Notes under the pieces: generated by a model
What the model saw: only the letters and a program-made list of their open reading frames with translations
What the model was told of the DNA's origin: nothing
The model's database searches: none
Shown here: positions 1 through 9,236 of the stretch, piece after piece
Position numbering within the stretch: position 1 is the first letter of the stretch
How the letters are laid out: each line of letters begins with the position of its first letter
Position numbers and translations under genes: made by a program
Assembly (NCBI RefSeq): GCF_029932565.1
Contig: NZ_JAOZPV010000002.1
Span: forward strand, 1 to 56,565
From: Hydrogenimonas sp.
GTDB taxonomy: Bacteria > Campylobacterota > Campylobacteria > Campylobacterales > Hydrogenimonadaceae
DNA length: 56,565 nt
Direction: 5' to 3'

Positions 1-596
1 CGGTGGATGCCGTTTTCGACCTTCAGGTAGCCGTAGGCATTTTCGCCCTTGATGATGAAACTGACATCCTTGATGCCCGCCTCGTCCCCCTCCTGGTAAT
101 CGAGCACTTCGACCTTGAAGCCGTGGCGCTCCGCCCAGCGCAGATACATCCGGTAGAGGATGCTCGCCCAGTCCTGGCTCTCGGTGCCGCCGGCGCCCGG
201 GTGGATCGAGACGATGGCGTTGTTGGCGTCGTGGGGGCCGGAGAGCATCACTTCGATCTCCACCTTGTTGACCCGCTCCTCGATCTCCGGCGCTTCGGAG
301 AAGAGCTGTTCCAGCGTCTCTTCGTCCTTCTCCTCCGTCGCCATCTCGAAGAGATCCAACGCGTCGTTCACCGCACTTTCCGCCTCTTCGTAGCGTTTGA
401 GGATCCGTTCGAGGCGGTTTTTCTCTTTCTGGATGTCGCCAGCCTTCTTGGCGTCGCTCCAGAAATCCTCCTGCATCTCCATTTTTGCGATTTCGTCGAG
501 CCGTTTTTTGATCTCGTCGGGTTTGATGATGTTTTTGATGTTTTCGATTTTGGTCTGAAGTTTTTTCATCAGTTCGGAAAATTCGTAACTGTCCAC
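1..596 (-). CDS. prfB: Peptide chain release factor 2 (RF2), C-terminal part cut by window edge
   Basis: Reverse-strand translation contains [55 protein letters not shown], typical of RF2; apparent GTG start at 596 ([17 protein letters not shown]). Confidence 0.93.
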   Translation of the reverse strand, partial: MDSYEFSELMKKLQTKIENIKNIIKPDEIKKRLDEIAKMEMQEDFWSDAKKAGDIQKEKNRLERILKRYEEAESAVNDALDLFEMATEEKDEETLEQLFSEAPEIEERVNKVEIEVMLSGPHDANNAIVSIHPGAGGTESQDWASILYRMYLRWAERHGFKVEVLDYQEGDEAGIKDVSFIIKGENAYGYLKVENGIH

Positions 597-655
597 TCTC
601 TGTCCTTGCTATAATTGTTATAAAATTTATTGGAATTATACCCAAAAGGCTTCCA

Positions 656-1477
656 GTGCAAATTATCAAAAATATTGAAGAAATTCAAGCCCTCAGAGAG
701 AAAATGGAAGGGAGTGTCGGTTTCGTTCCGACGATGGGTGCGTTGCATCAGGGCCATCTGACGCTGATACAGAGAGCCCGTACCGAAAACGACCGTGTCG
801 TCGTCTCCATCTTCGTCAATCCGACCCAGTTTCTTCCGGGCGAAGATCTCGACAAGTATCCCCGGCGCGAAGAGGCAGACCGGAAAATCTGCGAACTGGC
901 CGGTGTCGACGTACTCTTCATGCCCGACATCGAAACGATGTATCATGGCGACGAGGTGAAACTCAAAGCTCCGGCCTATCTCGGGTACGTGCTGGAGGGG
1001 AACAGGCGTCCGGGACATTTCGACGGGGTCGTGCAGGTGGTGATGAAACTCTTCAACATCGTACAGCCGACACGGGCCTATTTCGGAAAGAAGGATGCCC
1101 AGCAACTGAGGATTCTCCAGAAGATGGTCGAAGATTTTTTTATGCCGCTGGAGATCGTTCCCGTCGATACGGTACGCGAAGAGGATGGTTTGGCGCTCAG
1201 CAGCCGCAACATCTATCTGAAGCCCGAAGAGCGGAAGAGGGCGCTCAGCATATCGCGTTCGCTCAAACGGGCGTCCCGCCTGATCATGGCGGGAGAGACC
1301 GATGCGGATGCGATCGAAATGGCGATGAAGGATATAATGAAAGAGATCGATGTGGAGTATATCGCCATCGTCGACCGCGACTTCCGGCCGCTTCGGAAGG
1401 TGGAGATAAAGAAGACGATCATTCTTGTGGCCGCCAGAGTGGGAGCGACACGCCTGATCGATAATATCTGGATTTAA
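656..1477 (+). CDS. panC: Pantothenate synthetase
   Basis: [62 protein letters not shown] motifs; GTG start. Confidence 0.97.
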   Translation: MQIIKNIEEIQALREKMEGSVGFVPTMGALHQGHLTLIQRARTENDRVVVSIFVNPTQFLPGEDLDKYPRREEADRKICELAGVDVLFMPDIETMYHGDEVKLKAPAYLGYVLEGNRRPGHFDGVVQVVMKLFNIVQPTRAYFGKKDAQQLRILQKMVEDFFMPLEIVPVDTVREEDGLALSSRNIYLKPEERKRALSISRSLKRASRLIMAGETDADAIEMAMKDIMKEIDVEYIAIVDRDFRPLRKVEIKKTIILVAARVGATRLIDNIWI

Positions 1478-1499
1478 GGGCTTTTAGAGGTGCCCTTAA
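1474..1499. terminator. Convergent hairpin TTAAGGGC-N10-GCCCTTAA between panC and ftsI
   Basis: 8-bp perfect stem; stop codons of both convergent genes lie within the stem. Confidence 0.6.
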
Positions 1500-3328
1500 T
1501 GGGTTCTTTTTCGAAGTTTCGGATAGATGCCGAGTGACGGATCGGGCACCAGTTCACCCTGTTCGATCAACAGTTCGACGACCTGACGGAACACAGGAAC
1601 GGCTGACATCGCCGCAAAATAGTGGTAGGGTTTTTTCGCCTCCCTGACCAGAACACCGATCGTGTAGCGATGGGTTTTGTCGTTGGCGAAGCCGATGAAC
1701 GAGCTGTTGTAGAGTTTCGCGTAACCGCCCCGTCTGGATGCGATGTGTGCCGTCCCCGTTTTGCCGCCGACCTGGATGCCGGGAACCTGCGCTTTGGTAC
1801 CGGTTCCCTTGATGACGACCTTTTCCAGAATCCTCTGCATTTTGTAGGCGGTGGCCGGCGGAATCACCTGCCGCTCTTCTTCGTTCTGGACTACAGAATA
1901 GTGTTTTCCCATCGGATCGACGATATCGGCGACAATTTTTGGTTCGACGAGTCGACCCCGGTTGTTGAAGACGTTGTAGGCGCGTATCAACTGAAGCAGA
2001 GTGGCGCGCATGCCGTACCCGTATCCGACGGTCGCTTTGTAGATTTCACTCTCCATCTGGGTGACGTGCGGCATGATGCCGGTATGTTCGTAGGGAAGGT
2101 CGATGCCGGTTTTCTGAGTAAAGCCGAAATCTTTGAGCCCTTCGACGAAATCGATGCCGTCGAGGCGTTGGGCAAGCTGGGCGATACCGATGTTGGAAGA
2201 GTAGACGATGACGTTTTCGGCACTCATCCACGCCTCTTTGTGTTCGTCCGTGATGATTTTTCTGCCGAGTTTGTAACGGCCGTTCCAGGTTCGAACTATT
2301 TCCATCGGATTGACTTTGTGCTGTTTCAGAAGGAGTGCGAAGGTGATCGGTTTCATGACCGAACCGGGCTCGTAGGTATATTCGGCTGCGGCGACATTGA
2401 GCGAAGGGTAATCTTTTTTGCGGATGCTGTCCGGATTGTAGCGGTTGGATGTCGCGATCGAAACGATATGGCCGGTTTTCGATTCCATGATGCAGGCGAT
2501 CACCTCCTTGGCGTTGTGCTCTTTTTTTGCACTGTCCAGTAGTGCTTCAAGTACTTTTTGGAGGCCGATGGAAATGTTCAGATGAATTGTCATGCCGTCG
2601 ATGGCGGGACGGACGAAACTGTTCGCGTTCAGGATGATCGTATTGCCGATGTCGCGTTCACCTTTGACAAAGCCGTTCTGGATGGGACGAAGCTCCTCTT
2701 CATAATATTTTTCGAGACCCTTGACGCCCGCGGGTCGGGTAAATCCATCTTCCTCTTTTTTGCGCATGTATCCCAACACAGGTGTCAGGATGTCTTTATA
2801 GGCAAATATGCGTGATTCACCGCTCTCCGTGATGCTGAGTCCATATTTGATGATGCGCCCGTTTTTGGTCTGATAGGGGATGAAAACATTCAGGAGACGA
2901 AGTTTGCGTGCGAGCTCTTTGAGATATTTCGCACGGTTTGCGTCGATCGAGTAGGAGAGTACGACATTTCCCCTCTTTTTCAACCTTTTTTCGATGGTTC
3001 TGGCAGGTATGCCGCTGTAGATGCTGAAAAGCTTGATGAAGAGCTCTTTTTTGTCGGGATCGATGTTTTTGGTATTGATCATCGCCTTGTAGAGTTTTTG
3101 GCTGAAAGCGAGTTTGAATCCCTCTTTGCTGACGATGCTTCCGCGCAATGCCCGGTTGGTTTCGCTGATAATGAGTTTTGGAATATGTCTGTTGTCGACG
3201 GAGGTATGAAAAATCGAGCCGATAAAGACCAATACGCCAACGGAAAGCAGAAGCAGAAGAATGAGAAGCTTGGTCTTTTTCCCGATTCGTTTGTCGAGTT
3301 CGCTGTTGGATGTAAAAAGTGGCGACAC
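1496..3328 (-). CDS. ftsI: Division-type transpeptidase (PBP2/FtsI family)
   Basis: N-terminal TM segment, EPGSVMKPIT (SxxK-type), YSSNIGIAQLAQ (SxN), VGGKTGTAHIA (KTG); next to fliE-flgC-flgB as is common in Campylobacterota. Confidence 0.93.
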   Translation of the reverse strand: MSPLFTSNSELDKRIGKKTKLLILLLLLSVGVLVFIGSIFHTSVDNRHIPKLIISETNRALRGSIVSKEGFKLAFSQKLYKAMINTKNIDPDKKELFIKLFSIYSGIPARTIEKRLKKRGNVVLSYSIDANRAKYLKELARKLRLLNVFIPYQTKNGRIIKYGLSITESGESRIFAYKDILTPVLGYMRKKEEDGFTRPAGVKGLEKYYEEELRPIQNGFVKGERDIGNTIILNANSFVRPAIDGMTIHLNISIGLQKVLEALLDSAKKEHNAKEVIACIMESKTGHIVSIATSNRYNPDSIRKKDYPSLNVAAAEYTYEPGSVMKPITFALLLKQHKVNPMEIVRTWNGRYKLGRKIITDEHKEAWMSAENVIVYSSNIGIAQLAQRLDGIDFVEGLKDFGFTQKTGIDLPYEHTGIMPHVTQMESEIYKATVGYGYGMRATLLQLIRAYNVFNNRGRLVEPKIVADIVDPMGKHYSVVQNEEERQVIPPATAYKMQRILEKVVIKGTGTKAQVPGIQVGGKTGTAHIASRRGGYAKLYNSSFIGFANDKTHRYTIGVLVREAKKPYHYFAAMSAVPVFRQVVELLIEQGELVPDPSLGIYPKLRKRTH

Positions 3329-3351
3329 GTCAGTTTGGGTTTATGATGAAA

Positions 3352-3660
3352 TCAGATCTGGGTTCGTAAAATTTCTTTGTACGCATTGATCGCCTTGTTG
3401 CGTACTTCGAGCATCATTTTCATACTGAGTTCGGCTTTGTCGATCGCGATGGCGGCCTGATGAAGATCTTTGACCTGTCCCGTCGCGATATCGCTCATCG
3501 CTTTCTGGCCCTCTTTCTGCAGTTCGTTCACTTCGTTCAACGTCTCTTTGAGCACGTCGCCAAACTCGGACCCTTCTACTTTGGCACTGCTTTTTTTGTT
3601 GAGAAGATCACTGGTCGAAAGCTGGTTGACACCCTGCACATTCTTATCCATTCTCTTCAC
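3352..3660 (-). CDS. fliE: Flagellar hook-basal body complex protein FliE
   Basis: FGDVLKETLNEVNELQKEGQKAMSDIATGQVKDLHQAAIAIDKAELSMKMMLEVRNKAINAYKEILRTQI. Confidence 0.95.
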   Translation of the reverse strand: MKRMDKNVQGVNQLSTSDLLNKKSSAKVEGSEFGDVLKETLNEVNELQKEGQKAMSDIATGQVKDLHQAAIAIDKAELSMKMMLEVRNKAINAYKEILRTQI

Positions 3661-3664
3661 ATCC

Positions 3665-4159
3665 TTACGCTCTTAGAATATCGATGGCGCTGGTCGCCAT
3701 CGCTTTGACGCTCTGAAACGCCGCTACATTGGCCTGATAGGCTCGTGTTGCTTCTATAAGATCGGCCATTTCGATCACCGGGTTGATATTTGGATAGGCA
3801 ACATACCCTTCCGCATTCGCATCGGGATGGGACGGATCGTATTTCATTCTCGGCTCGCTGTCATCCCGAACCACCTTGTCGACAACGACACCCAGTACGG
3901 AAGGTTTGACACGTTTCCCTTCCACCCCTTCATCCAGCGGATCGGAATAGGGCAGAAACTCTGAATCATTTTCTATTTTACTCTGTAAAACTTTATCGAA
4001 ATTGAAAGCTTTAAAAACCACTTCGCGCCGTCGGTATGGACCTCCTTCGTCGGTTCGCGTTGTGTTGGCGTTGGCGATATTCGAACTGATGATATTGACA
4101 CGAAAGCGCTGGGCGGAGAGGCCGTATCCGTTGATATCGAAACTGCTGAGAAATGCCAT
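3665..4159 (-). CDS. flgC: Flagellar basal-body rod protein FlgC
   Basis: SAQRFRVNIISSNIANANTTRTDEGGPYRRREVVF, YVAYPNINPVIEMADLIEATRAYQANVAAFQSVKAMATSAIDILRA. Confidence 0.96.
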   Translation of the reverse strand: MAFLSSFDINGYGLSAQRFRVNIISSNIANANTTRTDEGGPYRRREVVFKAFNFDKVLQSKIENDSEFLPYSDPLDEGVEGKRVKPSVLGVVVDKVVRDDSEPRMKYDPSHPDANAEGYVAYPNINPVIEMADLIEATRAYQANVAAFQSVKAMATSAIDILRA

Positions 4160-4178
4160 GTTGATACCCTTTTATCTC

Positions 4179-4601
4179 TTACGTTTTGGCCGATGCGTCG
4201 ATGACGCTGCGAAAGATTGCACTATCTTTTTTGAGTGCGGCAACCAATGCATTGTACATGACGGTATTTTTGGCCATTTCGGTTGTTTCCACATCCAGGT
4301 CCACCGTGTTGCCATCGTTGCGGACCATGTGGCCGTCACGGAAAAACAGTTGTGCTTTTTCCGCATCCGCCGACTCTGCCGGATGCAGATGTTTTTCGTT
4401 CGTCACTGCCATCTCGAGATGGGAGCGGATCGCAGGAAAGAGATGGTTTCGCTCTTTTTCCAGTATGTTTTCAAACGAGATGTCGCGTGCCCTGTAGTAG
4501 GGTGTATCGACATTGGCGATATTGGAACTGATCATATCCTGCCGTGCGGCCCGGTAATCGAGTGCATCTTTCATCAATCCGTGAACGCGGCTGATTTCCA
4601 T
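4179..4601 (-). CDS. flgB: Flagellar basal-body rod protein FlgB (start moved to ATG 4601)
   Basis: LDYRAARQDMISSNIANVDTPYYRARDISFE, TVDLDVETTEMAKNTVMYNALVAALKK. ATG at 4601 has AAGGA upstream; the track's TTG start at 4637 overlaps a sigma-54-like promoter. Confidence 0.93.
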   Translation of the reverse strand: MEISRVHGLMKDALDYRAARQDMISSNIANVDTPYYRARDISFENILEKERNHLFPAIRSHLEMAVTNEKHLHPAESADAEKAQLFFRDGHMVRNDGNTVDLDVETTEMAKNTVMYNALVAALKKDSAIFRSVIDASAKT

Positions 4602-4634
4602 CGATGTGTCCTTGAACGAAATATTGCCATACTG

Positions 4635-4652
4635 CAAGCAAAAATCGTTCCC
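4635..4652 (-). promoter_or_regulatory. Putative sigma-54 (RpoN) promoter for flgB-flgC-fliE
   Basis: Minus strand reads GGGAACGATTTTTGCTTG: GG-N10-GC (-24/-12), close to the epsilonproteobacterial RpoN consensus GGAAC-N5-TTGCTT. Confidence 0.75.
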
Positions 4653-4667
4653 TATCGGAGTGTGGGG

Positions 4668-5636
4668 CTATGCGTCCGGATGGATGATGATTGGAGAGTT
4701 GTCGCCAAGCTTTGCCCGATCCAGCCAGGCGAGATTGTTTATGCGAATGACACTCAGCAGCTCATCGATATAGTCTTTGCCACGTTCGGAGTAGCTTTCG
4801 AGCGTCTCCGCCAGTACGGGACCGCTCAGAAGTTTGCCTTCATCGCGGAGTTTTTTCCGCAAATTGCGGAAACTCCTGTAAGCGGGATGGGTATTGAGAT
4901 TGAGAAGATAGGATCGAATCGAATCGAGCGGTGTTTTAAATGTTGCCAGACCGTAATTGCCAAGCTGTCTCCTCTGCTCTTTGGGTTTGAGAGCCGTTTT
5001 GCTGAAACTCCATTGGCCGAAGAGGGCATTTCCCCGGATTGCGAAACGGGACGTGCCCCATCCGCTTTCGACCGCTCCCTGGGCGAGGATCAAAGAGGGC
5101 GGTACGATATCGACGCGTTTTTTCAGCTCTTCCAGTTTTTCCGGAGTCAGAATATCGCTTCTCTTTTTGATAACCTTGTATTTTTTTGCCAGTTTTCGTA
5201 ACCAGTGGCTCTCTTTACGGGAAATCGGGGCTTTGGAGATTTTTTGAAGGATATCGAGCAGCCTGGTGCGTTCCTCTTTGATCTCTTCAAGAGCCTGAAG
5301 CGCCCCCGATGCCAGTAAACGGAGAAAAAGACTTTTTTTCTCTTCGATCGGGATGTTTTTCGACTCATTCGACCAGCGGCTGGAAATACGCGTAAGTTCA
5401 ACCCGTGGAATCTTTTTCATTCCCTTTTTGAAGCGTTCCTGCGTATAACCCAGGTTGTTCAGAATCTGCATCGTCTGCTGATAGGATTTGACGGTATAGC
5501 GGATGAATTTCGGCTCTTCCAGCGTTTTTTTCTCTTTGTGGACATGGGATTCACATCCTGCCGCAAGAAGCAATAAAAAGGAGTATACGAAAATTCGAAA
5601 AAAGTATGAAAAACAAACCTTAGTATCAGTTAACAT
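4668..5636 (-). CDS. Bax-like glucosaminidase-domain lipoprotein
   Basis: LLLLAAGCESH lipobox; PPSLILAQGAVESGWGTSRFAIRGNALFGQWSF typical of Bax/glucosaminidase family. ATG 5636 is a candidate start (track uses 5687). Confidence 0.8.
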   Translation of the reverse strand: MLTDTKVCFSYFFRIFVYSFLLLLAAGCESHVHKEKKTLEEPKFIRYTVKSYQQTMQILNNLGYTQERFKKGMKKIPRVELTRISSRWSNESKNIPIEEKKSLFLRLLASGALQALEEIKEERTRLLDILQKISKAPISRKESHWLRKLAKKYKVIKKRSDILTPEKLEELKKRVDIVPPSLILAQGAVESGWGTSRFAIRGNALFGQWSFSKTALKPKEQRRQLGNYGLATFKTPLDSIRSYLLNLNTHPAYRSFRNLRKKLRDEGKLLSGPVLAETLESYSERGKDYIDELLSVIRINNLAWLDRAKLGDNSPIIIHPDA

Positions 5637-5690
5637 TACATATAATAACAAATATTTTATGACGACACAATATTTCAAAAGATACACTGA

Positions 5691-6872
5691 ATGATCGATC
5701 GCCCTCTTTTCCTAGCCGCTGTAACCCTGATTGTCATAGGCATCGTTTTCAGTTATTCACTTTCGGCATATACTGTACTCCTTTACAATGCGGCACCCTA
5801 CCATTTCCTTTTGCGCCAGTTTGCCGCCGGCATGGTGGGAATTGTTCTGATGTGGCTTATCGCCCGACAGAATCCCGACAGAATCGTTATATGGCTTGGC
5901 TTCATATTGCTTGTCACCTCCGCTTTGCTGATGATTGCCATCCCGTTTCTGCCGGAACAGATTGCCAAAGAGATTGGCGGGGCGAAACGGTGGATCCGGC
6001 TTGGGCCCGTCTCTCTCGCGCCTGTCGAGTTTTTCAAAGTGGGATTCGTCTTTTTCCTGGCATGGAGTTTTTCCCGCAGGGTTCTTCCCAAACATGCCGC
6101 CCGTTCGAAAGATACACGCTATACCCTCAAGGAAGAGCTGCTGCTTTTGCTGCCATACATCATCGTGTTCGCCGCCATCATGTTCATCATCGCCATTTTC
6201 CAGAACGATCTGGGCCAGGTGGTCGTTCTCGCCGCGACCCTGCTTTTCATGATGATTTTCGCCGGAAGCAGCATCCGTATCTTCGGCTTCTCCATTCTTC
6301 TTGGCATTCTTGCGATCGCGGCATTCGTCGTTACATCCCCCCACCGGATCGAACGATTCAAAGGGTGGTGGTTCATGCTGCAGAACAGTATTGCGAAACT
6401 CTTTCCCCAATGGGCCCATGCCGTTCCAAAAGTCAATCTCGTCGAAGAGCCCTATCAGGTGAGCAATTCCCTGCATGCCATCCATCATGGCGGACTTTTC
6501 GGTGTAGGTCTCGGCAACGGTGTCCTGAAACTCGGCTTTCTCAGTGAAGTCCATACCGACTTCGTCCTGGCCGGTATGACAGAGGAGATCGGGGTGGTCG
6601 GTGTGACTGCGGTTGTCATGCTGCTGATGTTTGTCATCTACCGGCTTCTCAAAATCGCTGGAAGGGTCGGCAATACCATCTACTACCTCTACTGTTCGGG
6701 GTTGGCGATGATTATCGGCTTTGCATTTCTGATCAATGCGCTGGGAATCAGCGGTGTCATTCCCCTCAAGGGTATCGCGGTGCCGTTTCTCAGTTACGGG
6801 GGGTCCCAGATTGTAGCGCTTTCGATCGGGATAGGACTGGCGCTTTCGATGAGCAAGAAGGCGAGACTATGA
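5691..6872 (+). CDS. ftsW: Septal SEDS peptidoglycan polymerase FtsW
   Basis: Polytopic SEDS protein; GGAKRWIRLGPVSLAPVEFFK, NDLGQVVV, PLKGIAVPFLSYGGSQIVALSIGIGLALSMS. Confidence 0.93.
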   Translation: MIDRPLFLAAVTLIVIGIVFSYSLSAYTVLLYNAAPYHFLLRQFAAGMVGIVLMWLIARQNPDRIVIWLGFILLVTSALLMIAIPFLPEQIAKEIGGAKRWIRLGPVSLAPVEFFKVGFVFFLAWSFSRRVLPKHAARSKDTRYTLKEELLLLLPYIIVFAAIMFIIAIFQNDLGQVVVLAATLLFMMIFAGSSIRIFGFSILLGILAIAAFVVTSPHRIERFKGWWFMLQNSIAKLFPQWAHAVPKVNLVEEPYQVSNSLHAIHHGGLFGVGLGNGVLKLGFLSEVHTDFVLAGMTEEIGVVGVTAVVMLLMFVIYRLLKIAGRVGNTIYYLYCSGLAMIIGFAFLINALGISGVIPLKGIAVPFLSYGGSQIVALSIGIGLALSMSKKARL

Positions 6873-6877
6873 AAATT

Positions 6878-6912
6878 GAGTGAGGAGTAAGAAGTGGGAA
6901 GCAGGAAGTATG
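6878..6912 (+). repeat. Degenerate heptamer-phased repeat (5 units)
   Basis: GAGTGAG GAGTAAG AAGTGGG AAGCAGG AAGTATG in 7-bp register. Confidence 0.7.
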
Positions 6913-6917
6913 AAAAG

Positions 6918-7595
6918 ATGCTGGAGATGTTCGTTTTGCAGAATCGGCTCAACGACGATACCAACGGGCCGAAATGGCGCGAAGGGGTGACGAAGCAGGG
7001 GAAGGTGATCAACTGGAAACGGTGCATCGTCATGGAGAGTGCGGAGCTGATCGACAGCTTCAGCTGGAAGCACTGGAAAAATATCGCCGGTGGCATCGAT
7101 CTGGAAAATATCAAGATCGAAATGGTCGATATCTGGCATTTTGTCATGAGCTACATTCTGCGGTTCCGCTCTCCGGAGGCGGCGGCGAAGCTGGCACTGG
7201 CGACGATGAGAGAGGGCGCCGTCAGGCTTCCGAACTCCTGGAGCGAAGCGGACAATGCCCGCATCGAAACGCTGCTGGAGCCATTCGAAAACCTGATGGC
7301 TCTGGCACTGATCAAAACCGACGACGATGCCTACCACGAAGAGCTGCTGGAACAATTCTGGGAGTGTGTGGATGCAGTGGGCATGAATTTCGATGAGCTC
7401 TACCGTCTCTATATCGGAAAAAACGCCCTGAACCAGTTCAGACAGATGCACGGATACAAAGAGGGTATCTACAGAAAGGTGTGGGACGGCAGAGAGGACA
7501 ATGTGGTGATGCAGGAGATTCTTGCCCGAAACCCCGACATCACTTACGAAAAATTGCTGGAATCGCTGGAAGAGCGGTATGCCACGCTCAAATAG
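6918..7595 (+). CDS. dut: All-alpha dimeric dUTP diphosphatase
   Basis: MLEMFVLQNRLNDDTNGPKWREG...NWKRCIVMESAELIDSFSWKHWK...ENIKIEMVDIWHFVMS; ATG 6918 preferred because upstream in-frame codons are heptamer repeat. Confidence 0.88.
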   Translation: MLEMFVLQNRLNDDTNGPKWREGVTKQGKVINWKRCIVMESAELIDSFSWKHWKNIAGGIDLENIKIEMVDIWHFVMSYILRFRSPEAAAKLALATMREGAVRLPNSWSEADNARIETLLEPFENLMALALIKTDDDAYHEELLEQFWECVDAVGMNFDELYRLYIGKNALNQFRQMHGYKEGIYRKVWDGREDNVVMQEILARNPDITYEKLLESLEERYATLK

Positions 7596-7598
7596 AGA

Positions 7599-7619
7599 GA
7601 AGTGGGAAGTGGGAAGTGA
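7599..7619 (+). repeat. Heptamer repeat GAAGTGG x3
   Basis: GAAGTGG GAAGTGG GAAGTGA. Confidence 0.85.
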
Positions 7620-7629
7620 GAAACCGATA

Positions 7630-7660
7630 GATCCGCAAAGCGGATCCACTCAACACTCGA
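7630..7660 (+). repeat. Hairpin GATCCGC-AAA-GCGGATC followed by heptamers CACTCAA CACTCGA
   Basis: 7-bp perfect stem with AAA loop (7630-7646), then 7647-7660 heptamer pair. Confidence 0.75.
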
Positions 7661-7662
7661 TC

Positions 7663-8670
7663 TTGTTGACCGGTGGCGGTACAGGCGGACACCTTGCGAT
7701 CGTACGTGCCGTCAAGGAGGAACTTCTCAGGCGCGGTATCCGGCCCTTTTATATCGGCAGCGAAAGCGGACAGGACAGGAGTTGGTTCGGTGAGGATGGG
7801 GAGTTTGCCGGGAAGCTCTTTCTGCCGACACGGGGTGTCGTCAATCAAAAGGGTTTTGGCAAAATCGCATCGTTGCTACAGGTTTTGAAAGCAGTGATGC
7901 AGGCCCGACATTTTATCAAAGAGCACCAAATCGACGCCGTGTTGAGCGTCGGTGGCTTTTCGGCAGCACCGGCATCGTTCGCCGCACTCTTTGGCGGTAT
8001 TCCCTTTTACATTCATGAACAGAATGCCGTCAGCGGGCGCCTCAACCGGCTTCTGAAACCGTTTGCCAGACGATTTTTCTCATCCTACGGGGATGATCGG
8101 ATCGACTATCCGGTTGCCGATATCTTTTTCGAGACTGCCCGGCTCCGCAGAGAGGTGCAGAGCGTCATATTCCTCGGCGGCAGCCAGGGTGCCAGAGCCA
8201 TCAACGCGTTCGCGTTGGAGATAGCTCCGCACCTGCAGCAACGTGGTATTGCCATCATGCATCAGACAGGCCGTCTCGACTATGATCGCATCAGGAAAGG
8301 GTATGCATCACTCGGCATCGATGCCGATGTGTTCGCCTTCGACAAAGCACTCCATACAAAGATTGCGGATGCCGATTTTGCCATAAGCCGTGCCGGTGCC
8401 AGTACGCTTTGGGAGCTGGCCGCCAACCGGATACCGACACTGTTCGTTCCCTACCCCTATGCTGCCGGTGACCATCAGTACCACAATGCAAGCTACCTTG
8501 TGGAACGTCATGCCGGCTGGGTTGTTCGGCAGGAAGCATTGGAAGTTGATGCGGTCTTGAAGATCCTCGAAAGCGATATTGCATCCGTATCCAAAAATCT
8601 CATATCTCTCATTAAACCGAACGGTGCACAGATTATCGTCGATGCGATTGTCGGATCGGACGGATTATGA
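7663..8670 (+). CDS. murG: UDP-N-acetylglucosamine--N-acetylmuramyl-(pentapeptide) transferase MurG
   Basis: LLTGGGTGGHLAIVRAVKEEL, VGGFSAAPASFAALFGGIPFYIHEQNAVSGRLNRLL, GGSQGARAIN, SRAGASTLWELAANRIPTLFVPYPYAAGDHQYHNA. Start uncertain: TTG 7663 or ATG 7579 (through the repeats). Confidence 0.93.
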   Translation: MLTGGGTGGHLAIVRAVKEELLRRGIRPFYIGSESGQDRSWFGEDGEFAGKLFLPTRGVVNQKGFGKIASLLQVLKAVMQARHFIKEHQIDAVLSVGGFSAAPASFAALFGGIPFYIHEQNAVSGRLNRLLKPFARRFFSSYGDDRIDYPVADIFFETARLRREVQSVIFLGGSQGARAINAFALEIAPHLQQRGIAIMHQTGRLDYDRIRKGYASLGIDADVFAFDKALHTKIADADFAISRAGASTLWELAANRIPTLFVPYPYAAGDHQYHNASYLVERHAGWVVRQEALEVDAVLKILESDIASVSKNLISLIKPNGAQIIVDAIVGSDGL

Positions 8671-9236
8671 GGATTTTCGAGTATGTGGTCGCCGCACTCC
8701 TGCTGATCATCGGTCTGGGTATCACCCAGCTGCTGAACGATGCTGTCCAGACATTCCGTTTACGTCATAAAATCCAACTTCACTGGATACCGCTGGTATG
8801 GGCCGGTCTGGTGTTTCTCTGGCAGATGCAGTTTATCTGGGCCAGTTTCGAACTCGATCTTCTGATCAAATCCTGGACGGCATTCAAATTTGCGATGCTG
8901 CTCTTTATGGCGCTTCTTCTTTTTGTTTCGGGAGCTTTGATCGTGCCGAAGACGTCGGACGATCAGGGCGGCGATGCATGGGAGCAATTCCTGGACGACG
9001 GGCGCTGGGCACTCGTGGCACTCGCCTCTTTCTTTTTCCTCGCCTTTTTCAGCAATCCGCTCCTTTTCAATGTCCCGCTCTGGATACCGGGGAATGTACT
9101 GGAATTCTTTATGGGGCTTTTTCTGATTCTCGTGCAGTTTTCGACGAATGAAAAAATCTGGAAATGGGCCACCGTGGCATATACGATCGTTTCTCTCGTC
9201 GCGATAGGACTGCTCTCTCCGGTGGAGTATCAGTAG
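8667..9236 (+). CDS. Uncharacterised multi-pass membrane protein
   Basis: Clean ORF with ATGA overlap to murG; several hydrophobic segments; family not recognised. Confidence 0.75.
   Translation: MRIFEYVVAALLLIIGLGITQLLNDAVQTFRLRHKIQLHWIPLVWAGLVFLWQMQFIWASFELDLLIKSWTAFKFAMLLFMALLLFVSGALIVPKTSDDQGGDAWEQFLDDGRWALVALASFFFLAFFSNPLLFNVPLWIPGNVLEFFMGLFLILVQFSTNEKIWKWATVAYTIVSLVAIGLLSPVEYQ

Noticed and set aside
1-596. Programmed +1 frameshift in prfB
   Set aside because: The reading frame is continuous from the GTG start through the visible part; no in-frame early UGA after a CUU-type slippery codon.
569-1105. 178-aa minus-strand ORF overlapping panC
   Set aside because: Antisense to conserved panC; no domain recognised.
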